Below, piece after piece: positions 43,589-54,472 of a stretch of 64,000 nt of DNA. The stretch lies in assembly GCF_002849655.1 (NCBI RefSeq), contig NZ_PDNW01000016.1, forward strand, positions 31,012 through 95,011, written 5' to 3'. Both the position numbers and the translations under genes were made by a program. Origin of the DNA: Pollutimonas subterranea. GTDB lineage: Bacteria > Pseudomonadota > Gammaproteobacteria > Burkholderiales > Burkholderiaceae_B. Numbering within the stretch: position 1 is the first letter of the stretch; each line of letters starts with the position of its first letter. The notes under the pieces are model-generated. The model was given only the letters and a program-made list of their open reading frames with translations. It searched no databases and was not told the DNA's origin.

Positions 43589-44380
43589 CTATTTGGTAGG
43601 TGGAGTTGAAACAGGGGCCAACGTGATGGCAAATCCGTTGGGATAACGTAAATCGGCATAGCTGATCGCACGACCGTCGAGCCGATCATTGAGTACGGGC
43701 CACGCCTGCACGAACCGCTCGATACGCGCCGCAAACGGCAGCGCACCGGACCGCCCGTGAGGGTCCGCCATATCGGCAGCTGGATCGCGCCCAAGGCTCA
43801 GGCGGGTGCCATCGGACAGCTTGACATCCCAGGCATACCGCGGGCTGAGCGTGACCTCGTGGACACGAAGGCTTAGCGGCGCAAACCAGCGCGCGATCTC
43901 GGCGTAGCGCTGAACGACCAGCCGCTCGGAGCTTTCAGGACCATGAAGTTGCGGAAGTTGCGCCTCATCGTCGAGCTCGCCCTGGTTGGCGGCAAAAGCC
44001 TCGCCCCATGTGTTGATCATCTGATCTTCATTCCACAATGCCAGGGGCTGCTGCTCTTCGATCTGTACGAACAGCTCGCCGGGCCAGACGCGACGCACAC
44101 GTGCATGGCGAACCCAGGGCACCGTCTCGATCAATTCCCTCGTGTCATCCAGGTCGATCGAAAAAAAGTTGCCTTTTATTTTGCTGGCTATTGTCGCCCG
44201 AACAGTCGCTGTAGAGACGTAATTCAGTGTATCGGTCTGCATCGGCGCTATCCGAATTTGAGCGATATGGAAATAAGGACGTTGCGCAACCCAGACGACC
44301 GCGCCCGCGATCATTGCCAATACCGCCAGCAATGCCAGCGTATTCGCGATGAAGTTGGTGAGGCGCGGATCGGAAAACAC
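43589..44380 (-). CDS. ftsQ: Cell division protein FtsQ
   Basis: A 263-residue bitopic divisome protein. A short cytoplasmic part precedes one membrane helix (about 11-31, TLALLAVLAMIAGAVVWVAQ), then the POTRA domain (FHIAQIRI, TVPWVRHARVRRVWPGELFV) and the FtsQ/DivIB beta domain (LSLRVHEVTLSPRYAWDVKL). I chose GTG at 44380 (first residues MFSDPRLTNFI), with AGGAA seven bases upstream and 13 bases after ddl. An in-frame upstream extension lies in ddl coding sequence. Confidence 0.93.
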   Translation of the reverse strand: MFSDPRLTNFIANTLALLAVLAMIAGAVVWVAQRPYFHIAQIRIAPMQTDTLNYVSTATVRATIASKIKGNFFSIDLDDTRELIETVPWVRHARVRRVWPGELFVQIEEQQPLALWNEDQMINTWGEAFAANQGELDDEAQLPQLHGPESSERLVVQRYAEIARWFAPLSLRVHEVTLSPRYAWDVKLSDGTRLSLGRDPAADMADPHGRSGALPFAARIERFVQAWPVLNDRLDGRAISYADLRYPNGFAITLAPVSTPPTK

Positions 44381-44393
44381 GATAAGTTCCTGT

Positions 44394-45341
44394 TCAGACG
44401 GCTGCGGGCTGCTGCACTTTGCAGCAGGCGGTTGACAATATCGCGACGCAGAGCTCGGCATAGCTCATTCCCGCTGCCTTGGCGCCCATCGGAACCAGCG
44501 AATGGCTGGTCATTCCTGGCGACGTGTTCATCTCCAGCAGCCAAGGCTTGCCAGAGGCATCCAGCATGAAATCGGCCCGCCCCCAGCCTTCGCATGACAG
44601 CGCGACGTAGGCTTGCTCGGCAATGCGCAGAATGGACTCGGTGAGCGAGGCATCGAGCTGCGCAGGACAAATGTATTGGGTATCGTTTGATACATATTTG
44701 TGCTCGTAATCGTAGTTGCCGCCAGGCGCCACGATCTCGATAATGGGCAGGGCCCGTGCCGATTTACCTTTTCCCAGAATCGCTACGGTCAATTCGCGAC
44801 CTTCAATGAACTGCTCGGCCAGCACTTCTTCGTCATATTGGGCCGCCAGCTCATACGCCCGGTGCAGTTCGGGCAGTCCATCGACCTTGGTCACGCCCAG
44901 CGTCGACCCTTCATGCGGAGGCTTCACGATCAGCGGCAATCCGATTTCGCCAGCGACGCGCTCAAGATCGGAGTCGGCGGTCAGCACCGCGAACGCCGGG
45001 GTGGGCAACTGTTGCTGCAGCCACACCTTCTTGGTCATGATCTTGTCCATTGCCAGACTGGATCCCAGCGGACCGCTGCCGGTATAGGGCAGGTTCAACA
45101 ATTCAAGTGCACCCTGGAGGGTGCCGTCTTCCCCATAGCGACCATGCAAGGCGATAAAGACGCGATCAAAGCCCGAGCCGATCAAGTCCACCAATGTATA
45201 CCGGCCCGTGTCGAACAGATGGGCGTCGATGCCGACCCCGCGCAAGGCCTCGTGCACGCCCTGTCCCGACATCAGGGAGACCTCGCGCTCCGCCGACCGG
45301 CCACCATACAGCACGCCTACCCGGCCAAAATTTTCGTTCAT
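44394..45341 (-). CDS. ddl: D-alanine--D-alanine ligase
   Basis: A 315-residue ATP-grasp enzyme that makes the D-Ala-D-Ala dipeptide for MurF. The N-terminus [19 protein letters not shown] is the family signature, with [32 protein letters not shown] for ATP and [20 protein letters not shown] (metal ligands), then [13 protein letters not shown]. The ATG overlaps the murC TGA by four bases. It is of the DdlB type by location in dcw. Confidence 0.97.
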   Translation of the reverse strand: MNENFGRVGVLYGGRSAEREVSLMSGQGVHEALRGVGIDAHLFDTGRYTLVDLIGSGFDRVFIALHGRYGEDGTLQGALELLNLPYTGSGPLGSSLAMDKIMTKKVWLQQQLPTPAFAVLTADSDLERVAGEIGLPLIVKPPHEGSTLGVTKVDGLPELHRAYELAAQYDEEVLAEQFIEGRELTVAILGKGKSARALPIIEIVAPGGNYDYEHKYVSNDTQYICPAQLDASLTESILRIAEQAYVALSCEGWGRADFMLDASGKPWLLEMNTSPGMTSHSLVPMGAKAAGMSYAELCVAILSTACCKVQQPAAV

Positions 45342-46744
45342 GCGAGTTCTCCTACTTGTGCGGGCACGCGGCTGATCGAACCGGCACCCATGACTATGAC
45401 CACATCGCCATTGCGGGCGAAATCCAGAATTGCCTGCGGAAGCTCAGCCACTTGCTCGATGAACACTGGTTCGACGCGTCCTGCTACGCGCAGCGCACGC
45501 GCCAGCGCCCGCCCGTCGGCGGCAATCAATGCTTGTTCGCCTGCGGGGTACACGTCGGTCAACAACACGGCATCGGCCGACCCCAATACACGGACAAAAT
45601 CTTCGAAGCAATCACGGGTACGCGTGTATCGGTGCGGCTGGAATGCCAGCACGATGCGCCGCTGCGGCCATGCGCCGCGTGCCGCTTCCAGCGTAGCCGC
45701 CATTTCCACGGGATGATGGCCGTAGTCGTCGATGAGCGTGAAGCTGCCGCCGCCATGCTGTTGCGCAACGGCAAAATCACCAACTTGAGTAAACCGGCGA
45801 CCGACCCCATTGAAGCTGGCCAAGGCACTTGCGATGGCTGCGTCCGGCACTCCCAATTCGGTGGCGACGGCGATTGCCGCCAAAGCATTGAGCACATTGT
45901 GGCGACCCGGCAGATTCAGTGCTATCGACATCACCGGCAGCATGCCGGTCGCCCCCTGGCGCTCCACATCGAACCGCATTACCGTCCCTTCGGGCTGCAG
46001 ATTCACGGCCCGGACCTGGGCGTCGGTGTCGATGCCATAGGTCGTGACGGGCCGCGATACAAACGGAATGATTTCGCGGACATTGGCATCATCGCTGCAC
46101 AGCACGGCGGTGCCGTAGAAAGGCAACCGATGCGTGAACTCGATGAATGCGCTTTTCAGCCGGGCGACATCATGACCATAGGTGTCCATATGGTCGACGT
46201 CTATATTGGTGATGATGCCCATGACCGGCAATAGGTTCAGGAAAGAAGCATCCGATTCATCGGCCTCCACGACAATGAAATCGCCCTGCCCCAGCCGCGC
46301 ATTGGCGCCCGCGGAATTCAGCCGTCCACCGATCACGAATGTTGGATCCAGGTCGCCGGCCGCCAGCACGCTGGCCACCAGGCTGGTCGTCGTGGTTTTG
46401 CCATGGGTTCCGGCTACGGCTATGCCCCGCTTCAAGCGCATGAGCTCGGCCAGCATCAGGGCGCGCGGCACGACGGGAATGCGCGCGGCACGAGCGGCCA
46501 GCACCTCGGGATTGTCGTTGGATACCGCCGTCGACGTGACGATAGCGCCGGCACCCTTAATGTTTTCTGCAAGGTGCCCGATGGTAATGCGTGCACCCAG
46601 CGATGAAAGGCGGCGTGTTACGGCCGACTCTTGAATGTCGGACCCGCTTATGGAATAGCCCAGCGTCAGCATGACCTCGGCGATACCGCTCATCCCCGAT
46701 CCGCCTATGCCCACGAAATGTATGCTTTGAATACGATGCTTCAC
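45338..46744 (-). CDS. murC: UDP-N-acetylmuramate--L-alanine ligase MurC
   Basis: A 468-residue Mur ligase that adds L-Ala to UDP-MurNAc. The N-terminal dinucleotide-like motif [18 protein letters not shown], the ATP loop [20 protein letters not shown] and [15 protein letters not shown] are present, with the C-terminal [17 protein letters not shown] chose the GTG at 46744, which forms a GTGA overlap with the murG stop; in-frame codons before it are part of murG. It is the fourth to last gene of the peptidoglycan branch before ddl. Confidence 0.97.
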   Translation of the reverse strand: MKHRIQSIHFVGIGGSGMSGIAEVMLTLGYSISGSDIQESAVTRRLSSLGARITIGHLAENIKGAGAIVTSTAVSNDNPEVLAARAARIPVVPRALMLAELMRLKRGIAVAGTHGKTTTTSLVASVLAAGDLDPTFVIGGRLNSAGANARLGQGDFIVVEADESDASFLNLLPVMGIITNIDVDHMDTYGHDVARLKSAFIEFTHRLPFYGTAVLCSDDANVREIIPFVSRPVTTYGIDTDAQVRAVNLQPEGTVMRFDVERQGATGMLPVMSIALNLPGRHNVLNALAAIAVATELGVPDAAIASALASFNGVGRRFTQVGDFAVAQQHGGGSFTLIDDYGHHPVEMAATLEAARGAWPQRRIVLAFQPHRYTRTRDCFEDFVRVLGSADAVLLTDVYPAGEQALIAADGRALARALRVAGRVEPVFIEQVAELPQAILDFARNGDVVIVMGAGSISRVPAQVGELA

Positions 46745-47817
46745 GCCCGTCCCCCAACTAATTGTTCGCACGCGTCAGCAATGTGCTGCGTTGCATTCAA
46801 GCAAGCGTGTTCATGCGCATGACGGGCGACTTCAGCCAATTGGGCGCGAGTCAGGCCGCGCAACCATTGGGCGAGCCACTCTGGCGTCAACTCGGATTGT
46901 TTCTGCAACCAGCCGCCGTGGCAGTCGCTTAGATAACGGGCGTTGGCTGTCTGGTGATCGTCGATAGCGTGCGGCAAAGGCACGAACAAAGCCGCCACCC
47001 CCACAACCGCCACTTCGGCCACCGCCATGGCGCCGGCTCGACAGATCACCACGTCGGCCTCGGCCAATGCACCGGCCATATCGTCGATAAAAGCGTGGCA
47101 TTCCGCCTGCACGCCCAGGTCCTCATAGGTGTCGCGCAACGCTTCCACGTGCTGCTGACCCGCCTGGTGGGTCACAATCGGCCGCTCGTGGTCGGGCAAT
47201 TGGGCCAAGGCCTGCGGAATCACGGTATTCAATGCCGCCGCGCCCAGGCTGCCCCCGATTACCAGCACCCGGAGTGGGCCTTGGCGCTGAGCATAGCGCT
47301 GTTCCGCCGGGACGACCTGCGTCAGCGCCTGCCGGACTGGATTACCAACCATGACCGCGCCGGGCAATGCGCCAGGAAAGCCGACAAGCACCTTGCTGGC
47401 CATTTTGGCGAGCCAGCGATTCGCCGTTCCAGCGACTGCATTCTGCTCGTGGATGACGACCGGAGTGCGCTGCACAGCAGCCATCAGCCCGCCCGGGAAG
47501 GCAACATAGCCCCCCATGCCCAGGACCACGTCGGGCTTCACCCGACTCAGGGCCCTGCGCGCCTGCATGCAAGCATGCCCGAGGGTGAACGGCAGCTTCA
47601 GCAGGGTAGACAGCCCTTTGCCTCGCAGGCCCGAGAAGCGCAAAGGTATCAGTTCAATGCCTTGCGGAGGAACCAGCTTGCCTTCCATCCGCTCCGGATT
47701 ACCCAGCCAGCACACCTTCCAGCCGCGCGCCTGCATCTCGTGCGCAACGGCCAGGCCGGGCATGATGTGCCCGCCGGTACCGCCAGCCATGACCAGGAGG
47801 ATGCGAGTCGTACTCAT
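46741..47817 (-). CDS. murG: UDP-GlcNAc transferase MurG (lipid II synthesis)
   Basis: A 358-residue GT28 glycosyltransferase that adds GlcNAc to lipid I at the inner membrane. The N-terminal loop [20 protein letters not shown], then [14 protein letters not shown] and [14 protein letters not shown], and [14 protein letters not shown] plus [17 protein letters not shown] for UDP-GlcNAc binding are present. ATG 47817 forms an ATGA overlap with ftsW. A longer in-frame reading beyond this ATG lies inside ftsW and is not real. Confidence 0.97.
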   Translation of the reverse strand: MSTTRILLVMAGGTGGHIMPGLAVAHEMQARGWKVCWLGNPERMEGKLVPPQGIELIPLRFSGLRGKGLSTLLKLPFTLGHACMQARRALSRVKPDVVLGMGGYVAFPGGLMAAVQRTPVVIHEQNAVAGTANRWLAKMASKVLVGFPGALPGAVMVGNPVRQALTQVVPAEQRYAQRQGPLRVLVIGGSLGAAALNTVIPQALAQLPDHERPIVTHQAGQQHVEALRDTYEDLGVQAECHAFIDDMAGALAEADVVICRAGAMAVAEVAVVGVAALFVPLPHAIDDHQTANARYLSDCHGGWLQKQSELTPEWLAQWLRGLTRAQLAEVARHAHEHACLNATQHIADACEQLVGGRA

Positions 47818-49007
47818 GTGCGCTTTCCTCGCATCAAATTGCGATTCTCGAAATCGACACGCAGCAACAAGGCCATCGCGACAAGATTCATCACGATGCC
47901 CGAGCCGCCATAGCTGACCATGGGCAGCGTCAGGCCCTTGGTCGGCAAAAGGCCGACGCACACGCCAATGTTGATAAAGGCCTGCACCCCGAACCACAGC
48001 GCCACGCCCTGGGCGACCAGGCCGTTGAAGATGCGTTCCATGGCGATAGCCTGGCGGCCTATTTCGAAGCCGCGCCAGATGATGAAGACAAATAATGCGA
48101 TCAGACAGCTGAGGCCGACGAAGCCAAGTTCCTCGCCAATTACGGCAACAATGAAATCGGTATGCGCCTCGGGCAGGTAGTGCAGCTTTTCCACGCTGGC
48201 ACCCAGGCCAACACCGAACCACTCTCCCCGTCCGAGCGCGATAAGCGAATGCGACAACTGATAGGCGCTGCCATAGGCGTTGTCCGGATTCCATGGATCA
48301 AGATAAACGAACAGGCGTTCACGGCGCCACGGCGAGAGCCAGATCAGCAGCAGGAAGCTTCCGACCATTATGCCCAGCAGTGCGGAAAACAATTTTCCAT
48401 TGATGCCGCCAATAAAAAGAATACCGACGGCGATCGCGACAATCACCATGAAGGCGCCCAGGTCAGGCTCCAGCAGCAGAACCATGCCCACCACCGCCAA
48501 AGCACAAGCCATGGGCAAAAAGCCGCGCACAAAATTCTGCATGTGCTCTTGCTTGCGCACGGTGTAGTCGGCCGCATAAAGCAACACGGTAAGCTTCATT
48601 AATTCCGATGGCTGGAAACTGATCGGGCCCAAAGGAAGCCAGCGCCGGGCCCCGTTCACCTCGCGTCCTATGCCGGGAATCAGCACAACGACCAACAACA
48701 ACAGGCCAAGAAGAAACAGAGGCACCGCGAATTTCTGCCAGACCTTCATCGGTATGCTTACCGCAAACAGCGCGCAAAACACGCCGACCAGAATGAATAA
48801 TCCGTGCCGGATAACAAAATAGAAGCGGCCGTAGCTCTCATAGCGCGGCCCATCGGCCAGCGCGATCGATGCCGAATACACCATGAGCAGGCCAAACATC
48901 ACCAGGGTGCTTGCCGCAATGATCATGGAAATATCAAAGCTGGGCATCGTGGTTCGCCCCGGCTTCACGGCATTGACGCTGGAGGTCAAGTCGGCAATCA
49001 GGCTCAT
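47814..49007 (-). CDS. ftsW: SEDS-family peptidoglycan polymerase FtsW
   Basis: A 397-residue polytopic protein with about ten membrane helices, the septal glycan polymerase that works with FtsI. SEDS features include [11 protein letters not shown] early on, [38 protein letters not shown] and, near the C-terminus, [19 protein letters not shown]. The family Asp and the long extracytoplasmic loop are in place. The ATG overlaps the murD TGA by four bases and its own stop overlaps murG by four. Confidence 0.97.
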   Translation of the reverse strand: MSLIADLTSSVNAVKPGRTTMPSFDISMIIAASTLVMFGLLMVYSASIALADGPRYESYGRFYFVIRHGLFILVGVFCALFAVSIPMKVWQKFAVPLFLLGLLLLVVVLIPGIGREVNGARRWLPLGPISFQPSELMKLTVLLYAADYTVRKQEHMQNFVRGFLPMACALAVVGMVLLLEPDLGAFMVIVAIAVGILFIGGINGKLFSALLGIMVGSFLLLIWLSPWRRERLFVYLDPWNPDNAYGSAYQLSHSLIALGRGEWFGVGLGASVEKLHYLPEAHTDFIVAVIGEELGFVGLSCLIALFVFIIWRGFEIGRQAIAMERIFNGLVAQGVALWFGVQAFINIGVCVGLLPTKGLTLPMVSYGGSGIVMNLVAMALLLRVDFENRNLMRGKRT

Positions 49008-50533
49008 GCGACCTCCCCGCGGCTCAAGGCCAGTTCATTGACTTCTTCAATAAAACAGCGACCCCGGTGACCATAATCCTGGAACATGTCCATGCTCGCG
49101 CAAGCGGGCGATAGCAGGACCGTATCGCCAGGCTGCGCGAGCTCCAGGCTGCGGCTCACGGCCTGTGCCAACGAAGCCGTGCATTCCACGGGCACCTGCG
49201 CATCGGCCAGCACCCGCTCAATGCGCGGCGCATCCTGCCCGATGAGTACGACGGCGCGTGCATGCGCACGGACAGCCCTGGCCAGGGGGGTGAAGTCCTG
49301 GCCTTTGCCCAGGCCGCCTGCTATCAGGACTACCTTGCCGCCCATTCCGTCCAGCGCCGCTACGGTGGCGCCTACATTGGTGCCCTTGCTGTCATTCACG
49401 AAGTCCACGCCGCCTATCGTACGCAGGAACTGCGTGCGATGAGGTTCGCCGTGGTAGTCCCGCAGTGCGTGCAGCATGGCTGCCCATCCGAGACCCAGGC
49501 TGCGGACCAGCGCCAAAGCGGCCAATGCATTCAAGGCATTGTGCTGGCCGCGCACGCGCAGCGCATCTACGGGCATCAGCCGCGCAGCCCGCCCCGCGCC
49601 GCGCACCGGCTCAGTGGCCGGCTTCTTGCGGCGGCTGGTGGGAACGGGCAGTTCAAAATCCGTGGCATCGGCGGCGACGATCCACGCCATGCCATTGCTT
49701 TCTTCCAGACCCAGGTCGCCTTCCAGTTCCGGCATTCCACGGCCAAAACTGCGCACGTTGACGGCCTTGATGTCGGACACCATATCGACGACACAAGGAT
49801 CATCGCGGTTGATGATGGCGATGCGGGCCATCGTCAGCAAACGTGCCTTGGCGCCCGCATAGGCTTGCATGGAGCCGTGCCAGTCGAGGTGGTCCTGGCT
49901 TACATTCAATACCACGGCGGCGTCTGGGGCCAGCGTGAAGATGGCCTCGAGCTGGAAGCTTGATAGCTCCAGCACCCAGACATCCGGCAATTGCGCGGCT
50001 TCCAGGGCGTCGCTTAACGCCTGCAACGCGGCCGGGCCGATATTGCCGGCGGCCTGCGCGCGGCGCCCGCAGGCCTGCACTAGTTGGCGCGCCATCGCGG
50101 TGACGGTTGTCTTGCCGTTGGTGCCGGTAACCGCCAGCACACCGGGCTTGTAGCCCTGTTCCGACATGTCGGCCAGCGCCCTGGCGAAAAGCTCGATCTC
50201 GCCCACTACGTCGATACCGCGCTGCCTGGCCATCTCGAGAAATGACCTGACCGGCTCTTCGGACGGTGCTAGCCCCGGACTAAGCACTATCGTGTGCACA
50301 TCGTGCAAGGCTTCTTCTGAAAATACACTGGACCCCAGGCGATAGTCGACGCGCGAGCCATCCAGACGGGCCTGCAGACTCGCGAGTCCCCCGGGCTGCA
50401 GGCGCGTATCGATCACGCGCAACGAGGCGCCGTGTTGCGCACACCAAAGCGCCGCGGCCGTGCCCGTCTCGCCCAGCCCGAGAATGAGGGTAAGGCCGTC
50501 GACGCGCAAGGAGGGGAAATTCATCGTGTTCAT
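49004..50533 (-). CDS. murD: UDP-N-acetylmuramoylalanine--D-glutamate ligase MurD
   Basis: A 509-residue Mur ligase that adds D-Glu. N-terminal [37 protein letters not shown] for [21 protein letters not shown], and [20 protein letters not shown] are the family motifs. ATG 50533 overlaps the mraY TGA by four bases; a second ATG three codons later is also possible. It is somewhat longer than E. coli MurD (438), with extra residues around 290-320 (a basic [15 protein letters not shown] loop) and elsewhere. Confidence 0.96.
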   Translation of the reverse strand: MNTMNFPSLRVDGLTLILGLGETGTAAALWCAQHGASLRVIDTRLQPGGLASLQARLDGSRVDYRLGSSVFSEEALHDVHTIVLSPGLAPSEEPVRSFLEMARQRGIDVVGEIELFARALADMSEQGYKPGVLAVTGTNGKTTVTAMARQLVQACGRRAQAAGNIGPAALQALSDALEAAQLPDVWVLELSSFQLEAIFTLAPDAAVVLNVSQDHLDWHGSMQAYAGAKARLLTMARIAIINRDDPCVVDMVSDIKAVNVRSFGRGMPELEGDLGLEESNGMAWIVAADATDFELPVPTSRRKKPATEPVRGAGRAARLMPVDALRVRGQHNALNALAALALVRSLGLGWAAMLHALRDYHGEPHRTQFLRTIGGVDFVNDSKGTNVGATVAALDGMGGKVVLIAGGLGKGQDFTPLARAVRAHARAVVLIGQDAPRIERVLADAQVPVECTASLAQAVSRSLELAQPGDTVLLSPACASMDMFQDYGHRGRCFIEEVNELALSRGEVA

Positions 50534-51702
50534 CGCAGCTTCAGACTTGCCAGGCCAATAAGCACCAGCATCATGCTGATGATCCAGAATCGCACAACAA
50601 CCTGTGTCTCCTTCCAGCCGGAGACTTCAAAGTGATGATGCAGCGGCGCCATTCGGAAAATGCGCCTGCCCTCACCATAGCGTCTCTTCGTATACTTGAA
50701 CCATCCCACTTGAATCATCACGGAAAACGTTTCCACCACGAAGACGCCGCCCATGATGAACAGCACAATCTCTTGCCGTACGATCACGGCAATAGTCCCC
50801 AGGGCGCCACCCAGAGCCAAGGCACCGACGTCGCCCATGAAGACCTGTGCCGGATAAGCATTGAACCAGAGGAAAGCCAGGCCAGCCCCCGCGATCGCGG
50901 CGCAGATGACCATCAACTCCGAGGCGCCCGGTATATAGGGAAACAATAAGTATTTCGAATAATCGACGCGGCCGACCACGTAGGCAAAAATCCCCAACGC
51001 GCTCCCGACCATCACGGTGGGCATGATCGCCAGGCCGTCCAGGCCGTCGGTAAGATTCACTGCATTGCTGGACCCGACAATGACCAGCCACGTCAGGGCC
51101 ACGAAGCCGAAAACACCCAATGGATAGCTGACGCTTTTGAAGAACGGCACGATAAGATCGGCACGGGTTGGCAGCGGCATCGTCAGACCACTGAGCACCC
51201 AGTCCCGGAACAAAGGCCAAAGCTCCGCGTTCGCCGGCGCGGACACCGCGAAACTCAGATAGACGGCCGCCACCATACCTATGATCGCCTGCAAGCAGAA
51301 TTTGCGGCGCGACGACATTCCTTCCGGATCGTGATTGACGACCTTTTTGTAATCGTCGGCCCACCCTATCCAGCCGAACCCGAAGGTAACCAGCAAGACC
51401 ACCCATACGAAACGATTGGTCCAGTCCGCCCATAACAATGTACTGACGCCCACCGAAATCAGAATCAGCACGCCGCCCATGGTGGGGGTGCCATTCTTCA
51501 ACAAATGCGTTTCGGGGCCGTACGTGCGCACGGCCTGGCCGATTTTCAGCTCGGTAAGCTTGCGGATGACCCAGGGGCCGGCGAACAGCCCGATAAGCAA
51601 TGCCGTGCCGCAGGCCAGCACCGCGCGGAATGTGATGTACTCGAAAACGCTGAAGGAGCGTATATGCGACTCTGACAGCCAGCGAGCAAGTTCAAGTAGC
51701 AT
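50530..51702 (-). CDS. mraY: Phospho-MurNAc-pentapeptide transferase MraY
   Basis: A 390-residue integral membrane enzyme with about ten helices that makes lipid [36 protein letters not shown] (catalytic DD), [38 protein letters not shown] residues and the APLHHHFE loop near the C-terminus ([15 protein letters not shown]) are the family signatures. ATG 51702 lies within the end of murE-murF, an 11-base overlap; its stop overlaps murD. Confidence 0.97.
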   Translation of the reverse strand: MLLELARWLSESHIRSFSVFEYITFRAVLACGTALLIGLFAGPWVIRKLTELKIGQAVRTYGPETHLLKNGTPTMGGVLILISVGVSTLLWADWTNRFVWVVLLVTFGFGWIGWADDYKKVVNHDPEGMSSRRKFCLQAIIGMVAAVYLSFAVSAPANAELWPLFRDWVLSGLTMPLPTRADLIVPFFKSVSYPLGVFGFVALTWLVIVGSSNAVNLTDGLDGLAIMPTVMVGSALGIFAYVVGRVDYSKYLLFPYIPGASELMVICAAIAGAGLAFLWFNAYPAQVFMGDVGALALGGALGTIAVIVRQEIVLFIMGGVFVVETFSVMIQVGWFKYTKRRYGEGRRIFRMAPLHHHFEVSGWKETQVVVRFWIISMMLVLIGLASLKLR

Positions 51703-54472
51703 GGCGAGTCTCTTCGTGTTGATTCATCAGTTGTTTTTCAAGTGCTCGCACTACTCGTTCCATGCGTGTGCTGCGCGACCCCTTTACCAGGATATGGGCC
51801 GGAAGCAGCGTTATAAGGTGATTGTTCAGTTCGTCGATGTCTTCAAACGCACGGGCGGCGGGTCCAAACGCTTGCGCGGCATGGGCGCAGGCGGGTCCGA
51901 AGGCCAGCAGACCGCCGATGCCCTTTTCCTGGGCATAGCTACCTACTTCGGCATGCATGGCATGGCTGTTGGCGCCCACTTCGGCCATATCGCCCAGGAC
52001 CAGTATGGTCTTGCCGGACAATTGCGCCAGCACGTCGATGGCCGCACGTACAGAATCCGGGTTGGCATTATAAGTGTCATCGATCAACTGGAAGCCACCG
52101 GCCAATTGCCGCGGTTGCATACGGCCGGATACAGGGTTGAAAGCCTCCAGGCCCCGTACGATATCAGTCACCGCAGCGCCGGCCGCGCATGCGCATGCCG
52201 CGGCCGCCAATGCGTTGCGAAGGTTATGCAAGCCAGGGGCCGCAAGAGCCAGGTCCGCGTCGCCAGCCGGCGTGTGCAAGCGGCACAGCGTACGTGTGGG
52301 CTCCGCATGAATCTGATCGGCATGTACGGCAAATTGCGAGTCGAAACCGAAATCCACGATCTTGCGCTCGCCAGCCAGGGACGTCCATAAGCCTGTGTAG
52401 GCATCGTCACCGGGAAATACCGCGACGCCATCGCGCGGCAATTCTTGAATAACGGTGCCGTTCTCCATGGCCACCGCCTCTACCGTATGCATGAATTCCT
52501 GATGTTCGCGCTGGGCATTATTGACCAGCGCCACTGTGGGCTGCGCAATTCGAGACAATACGGCGATCTCGCCGGGATGGTTCATACCCAGTTCAACCAC
52601 GGCGGCACGATGTTGATCGTTCAAGCGCAAAAGCGTCAACGGCACACCAATGTCATTGTTCAGGTTGCCCTGTGTTGCCAGGCTGGCATCAGGCGTCAAC
52701 CAGGCTCGAAAGATGGATGCGATCATCTCCTTGGTCGTCGTCTTTCCGTTGCTGCCCGTCACACCAATTAGCGGCAATGTGAAAAGACGACGCCAGGCCG
52801 TGCTGATCCGGATCAACGCAAGCCGTGTATCGCCCAGCACAAACTGCGGCAAGGCCAATGAGTCATCCTTGTGCTCCACGATGGCGGCACATGCGCCCGC
52901 TTGCATGACTTGTGCCAGGTAGGCGTGGCCATCGAACGCGTCGCCCTTGAGCGCTACGAACAGCTGTCCGGCCTGGATATGACGTGAATCGGTCGATAGC
53001 GTGAGTCCCCGTCTCAAGGCAAGGGCAAAACGCGCCCATTCGCGATCGTCGAAAGGAACGCGCAAACCCTTGGCTTCCTGATAAGTCTCGTGGCCCTTTC
53101 CGGCCAGCAACACGACATCGGCCGCAGCAGCGGTCCACACTGCCGACAGGATGGCCAGCGCGCGGTCCGGCTCGATGCGAGGAGCGTGCTGCATGTCCGC
53201 AGATATCTGATGGATTATTTCCAGCGGATCTTCCATGCGCGGGTTGTCGTTGGTAAGGATGACGCGGTCGGCGTGCGTTGCCGCAATCTTGCCCATGATG
53301 GGGCGCTTGCTGCTGTCGCGGCCGCCACCGCATCCAAAGACGCATACCAGGCGACCGCCTCGCGCCGTGGCAAGGTCCCGCAGTGCCAGCAGCGCGCGTT
53401 CCAGTGCGTCCGGGGTGTGCGCGTAGTCCACAACCACCATAGCGGCAGACGCGGCATCGCCCGCAGGGGCTTCGACAACCTGCAGCCTTCCCTCAACACA
53501 CTGCAGCGTGGCCAGCACGCGCGCAATCCGCGGCAGCCCCCAGCCCAGTTCCTGCAATACCCCAGCAACCAGCAACAGGTTTGATACGTTGTGTTCGCCT
53601 ACCAGCCGCGTCAATAATTGGGCCTTGCCCCCCAAAGCGAGCAGGTTGAAGACGACACCGTAGGCGCCGGTCTGGATATCGTGAGCCTGAAGGTCCGCGG
53701 TATCAGCGCTGCCCAGGGAATACGACAGGGCGTTGACCAAAGGCGCGAGCGAAAGCAATTCCCGTCCGGCGGAATCGTCGGCATTGATGACGGCGGCCCG
53801 CAGGCCAGGACTATCGAACAGCGCGAATTTCGCAGCCTTGTAGTCCTGGAGCGTTCCGTGATAATCGAGGTGATCATGCGTCAGGTTGGTGAAACCGGCG
53901 ATCTCGATATGCACATGATCGAGGCGACCCTGGTGTATGCCGATCGAGGAAGCTTCCAGCGCCACCACGGCTGCACCGGCATCGCGCATCACGGCCAGGC
54001 TGCGATGCATCGTCAGCACATCCGGTGTCGTCAAGGCGCCGCCCAGGTTGGAGCCATCCGGCAAGGTCACGCCCAAGGTACCTACCGTGCCGCAGGATAC
54101 GCCTTCGGCGTTCAACGCCGAAGCAATCCACTGGACGCAAGTCGTCTTGCCATTGGTGCCCGTAACAGCCACCACGGAAAGCGCCAACGACGGCTCGCCG
54201 TACCACAGGTGCGCGATCAAGCCGAGCTTTTCAGACAGGTCTGGCACCTCGATACATGGGATGGACATCCCGGGCACAGGAGAGCCGGCCTGGAAGACAA
54301 TGGCCGAAGCACCCTGCTCAATCGCGGACTGAACATACGCACGTCCGTCGCTGGCCAAGCCGGGGCAGGCAAAAAACACATCGCCAGCATGAAGCTGGCG
54401 TGAATCCAAGCCAAGATGCGCGCTACGCGCAACATGCCGGTTTAGCCACGAAATGATATCTTGCGCCGTCAT
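51692..54472 (-). CDS. murE-murF: MurE-MurF fusion (bifunctional Mur ligase)
   Basis: One 926-residue frame carries two Mur ligases. The MurE half (about 1-485) has the P-loop VTGTNGKTT near 103-111, [19 protein letters not shown], the DNPR motif at 409-412 (DNPRMEDP) that marks meso-diaminopimelate specificity, and KGHETYQ. The MurF half (about 490-926) has the P-loop [14 protein letters not shown] at 570-583, [17 protein letters not shown] and [19 protein letters not shown] residues. Fusion joins the third amino-acid step to addition of D-Ala-D-Ala. The same fusion is known in Bordetella. No stop or frameshift is seen at the junction. The ATG overlaps ftsI by four bases. Confidence 0.96.
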   Translation of the reverse strand: MTAQDIISWLNRHVARSAHLGLDSRQLHAGDVFFACPGLASDGRAYVQSAIEQGASAIVFQAGSPVPGMSIPCIEVPDLSEKLGLIAHLWYGEPSLALSVVAVTGTNGKTTCVQWIASALNAEGVSCGTVGTLGVTLPDGSNLGGALTTPDVLTMHRSLAVMRDAGAAVVALEASSIGIHQGRLDHVHIEIAGFTNLTHDHLDYHGTLQDYKAAKFALFDSPGLRAAVINADDSAGRELLSLAPLVNALSYSLGSADTADLQAHDIQTGAYGVVFNLLALGGKAQLLTRLVGEHNVSNLLLVAGVLQELGWGLPRIARVLATLQCVEGRLQVVEAPAGDAASAAMVVVDYAHTPDALERALLALRDLATARGGRLVCVFGCGGGRDSSKRPIMGKIAATHADRVILTNDNPRMEDPLEIIHQISADMQHAPRIEPDRALAILSAVWTAAAADVVLLAGKGHETYQEAKGLRVPFDDREWARFALALRRGLTLSTDSRHIQAGQLFVALKGDAFDGHAYLAQVMQAGACAAIVEHKDDSLALPQFVLGDTRLALIRISTAWRRLFTLPLIGVTGSNGKTTTKEMIASIFRAWLTPDASLATQGNLNNDIGVPLTLLRLNDQHRAAVVELGMNHPGEIAVLSRIAQPTVALVNNAQREHQEFMHTVEAVAMENGTVIQELPRDGVAVFPGDDAYTGLWTSLAGERKIVDFGFDSQFAVHADQIHAEPTRTLCRLHTPAGDADLALAAPGLHNLRNALAAAACACAAGAAVTDIVRGLEAFNPVSGRMQPRQLAGGFQLIDDTYNANPDSVRAAIDVLAQLSGKTILVLGDMAEVGANSHAMHAEVGSYAQEKGIGGLLAFGPACAHAAQAFGPAARAFEDIDELNNHLITLLPAHILVKGSRSTRMERVVRALEKQLMNQHEETRHAT

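Noticed and set aside
44700..46234. Two long plus-strand frames over ddl and murC
   Set aside because: Antisense to genes with complete Mur-ligase and ATP-grasp motifs; they cross gene borders without sense.
47818..48294. N-terminal extension of murG by about 160 codons
   Set aside because: It lies inside ftsW in another frame. The ATG at 47817 overlaps the ftsW stop and fits the family length.
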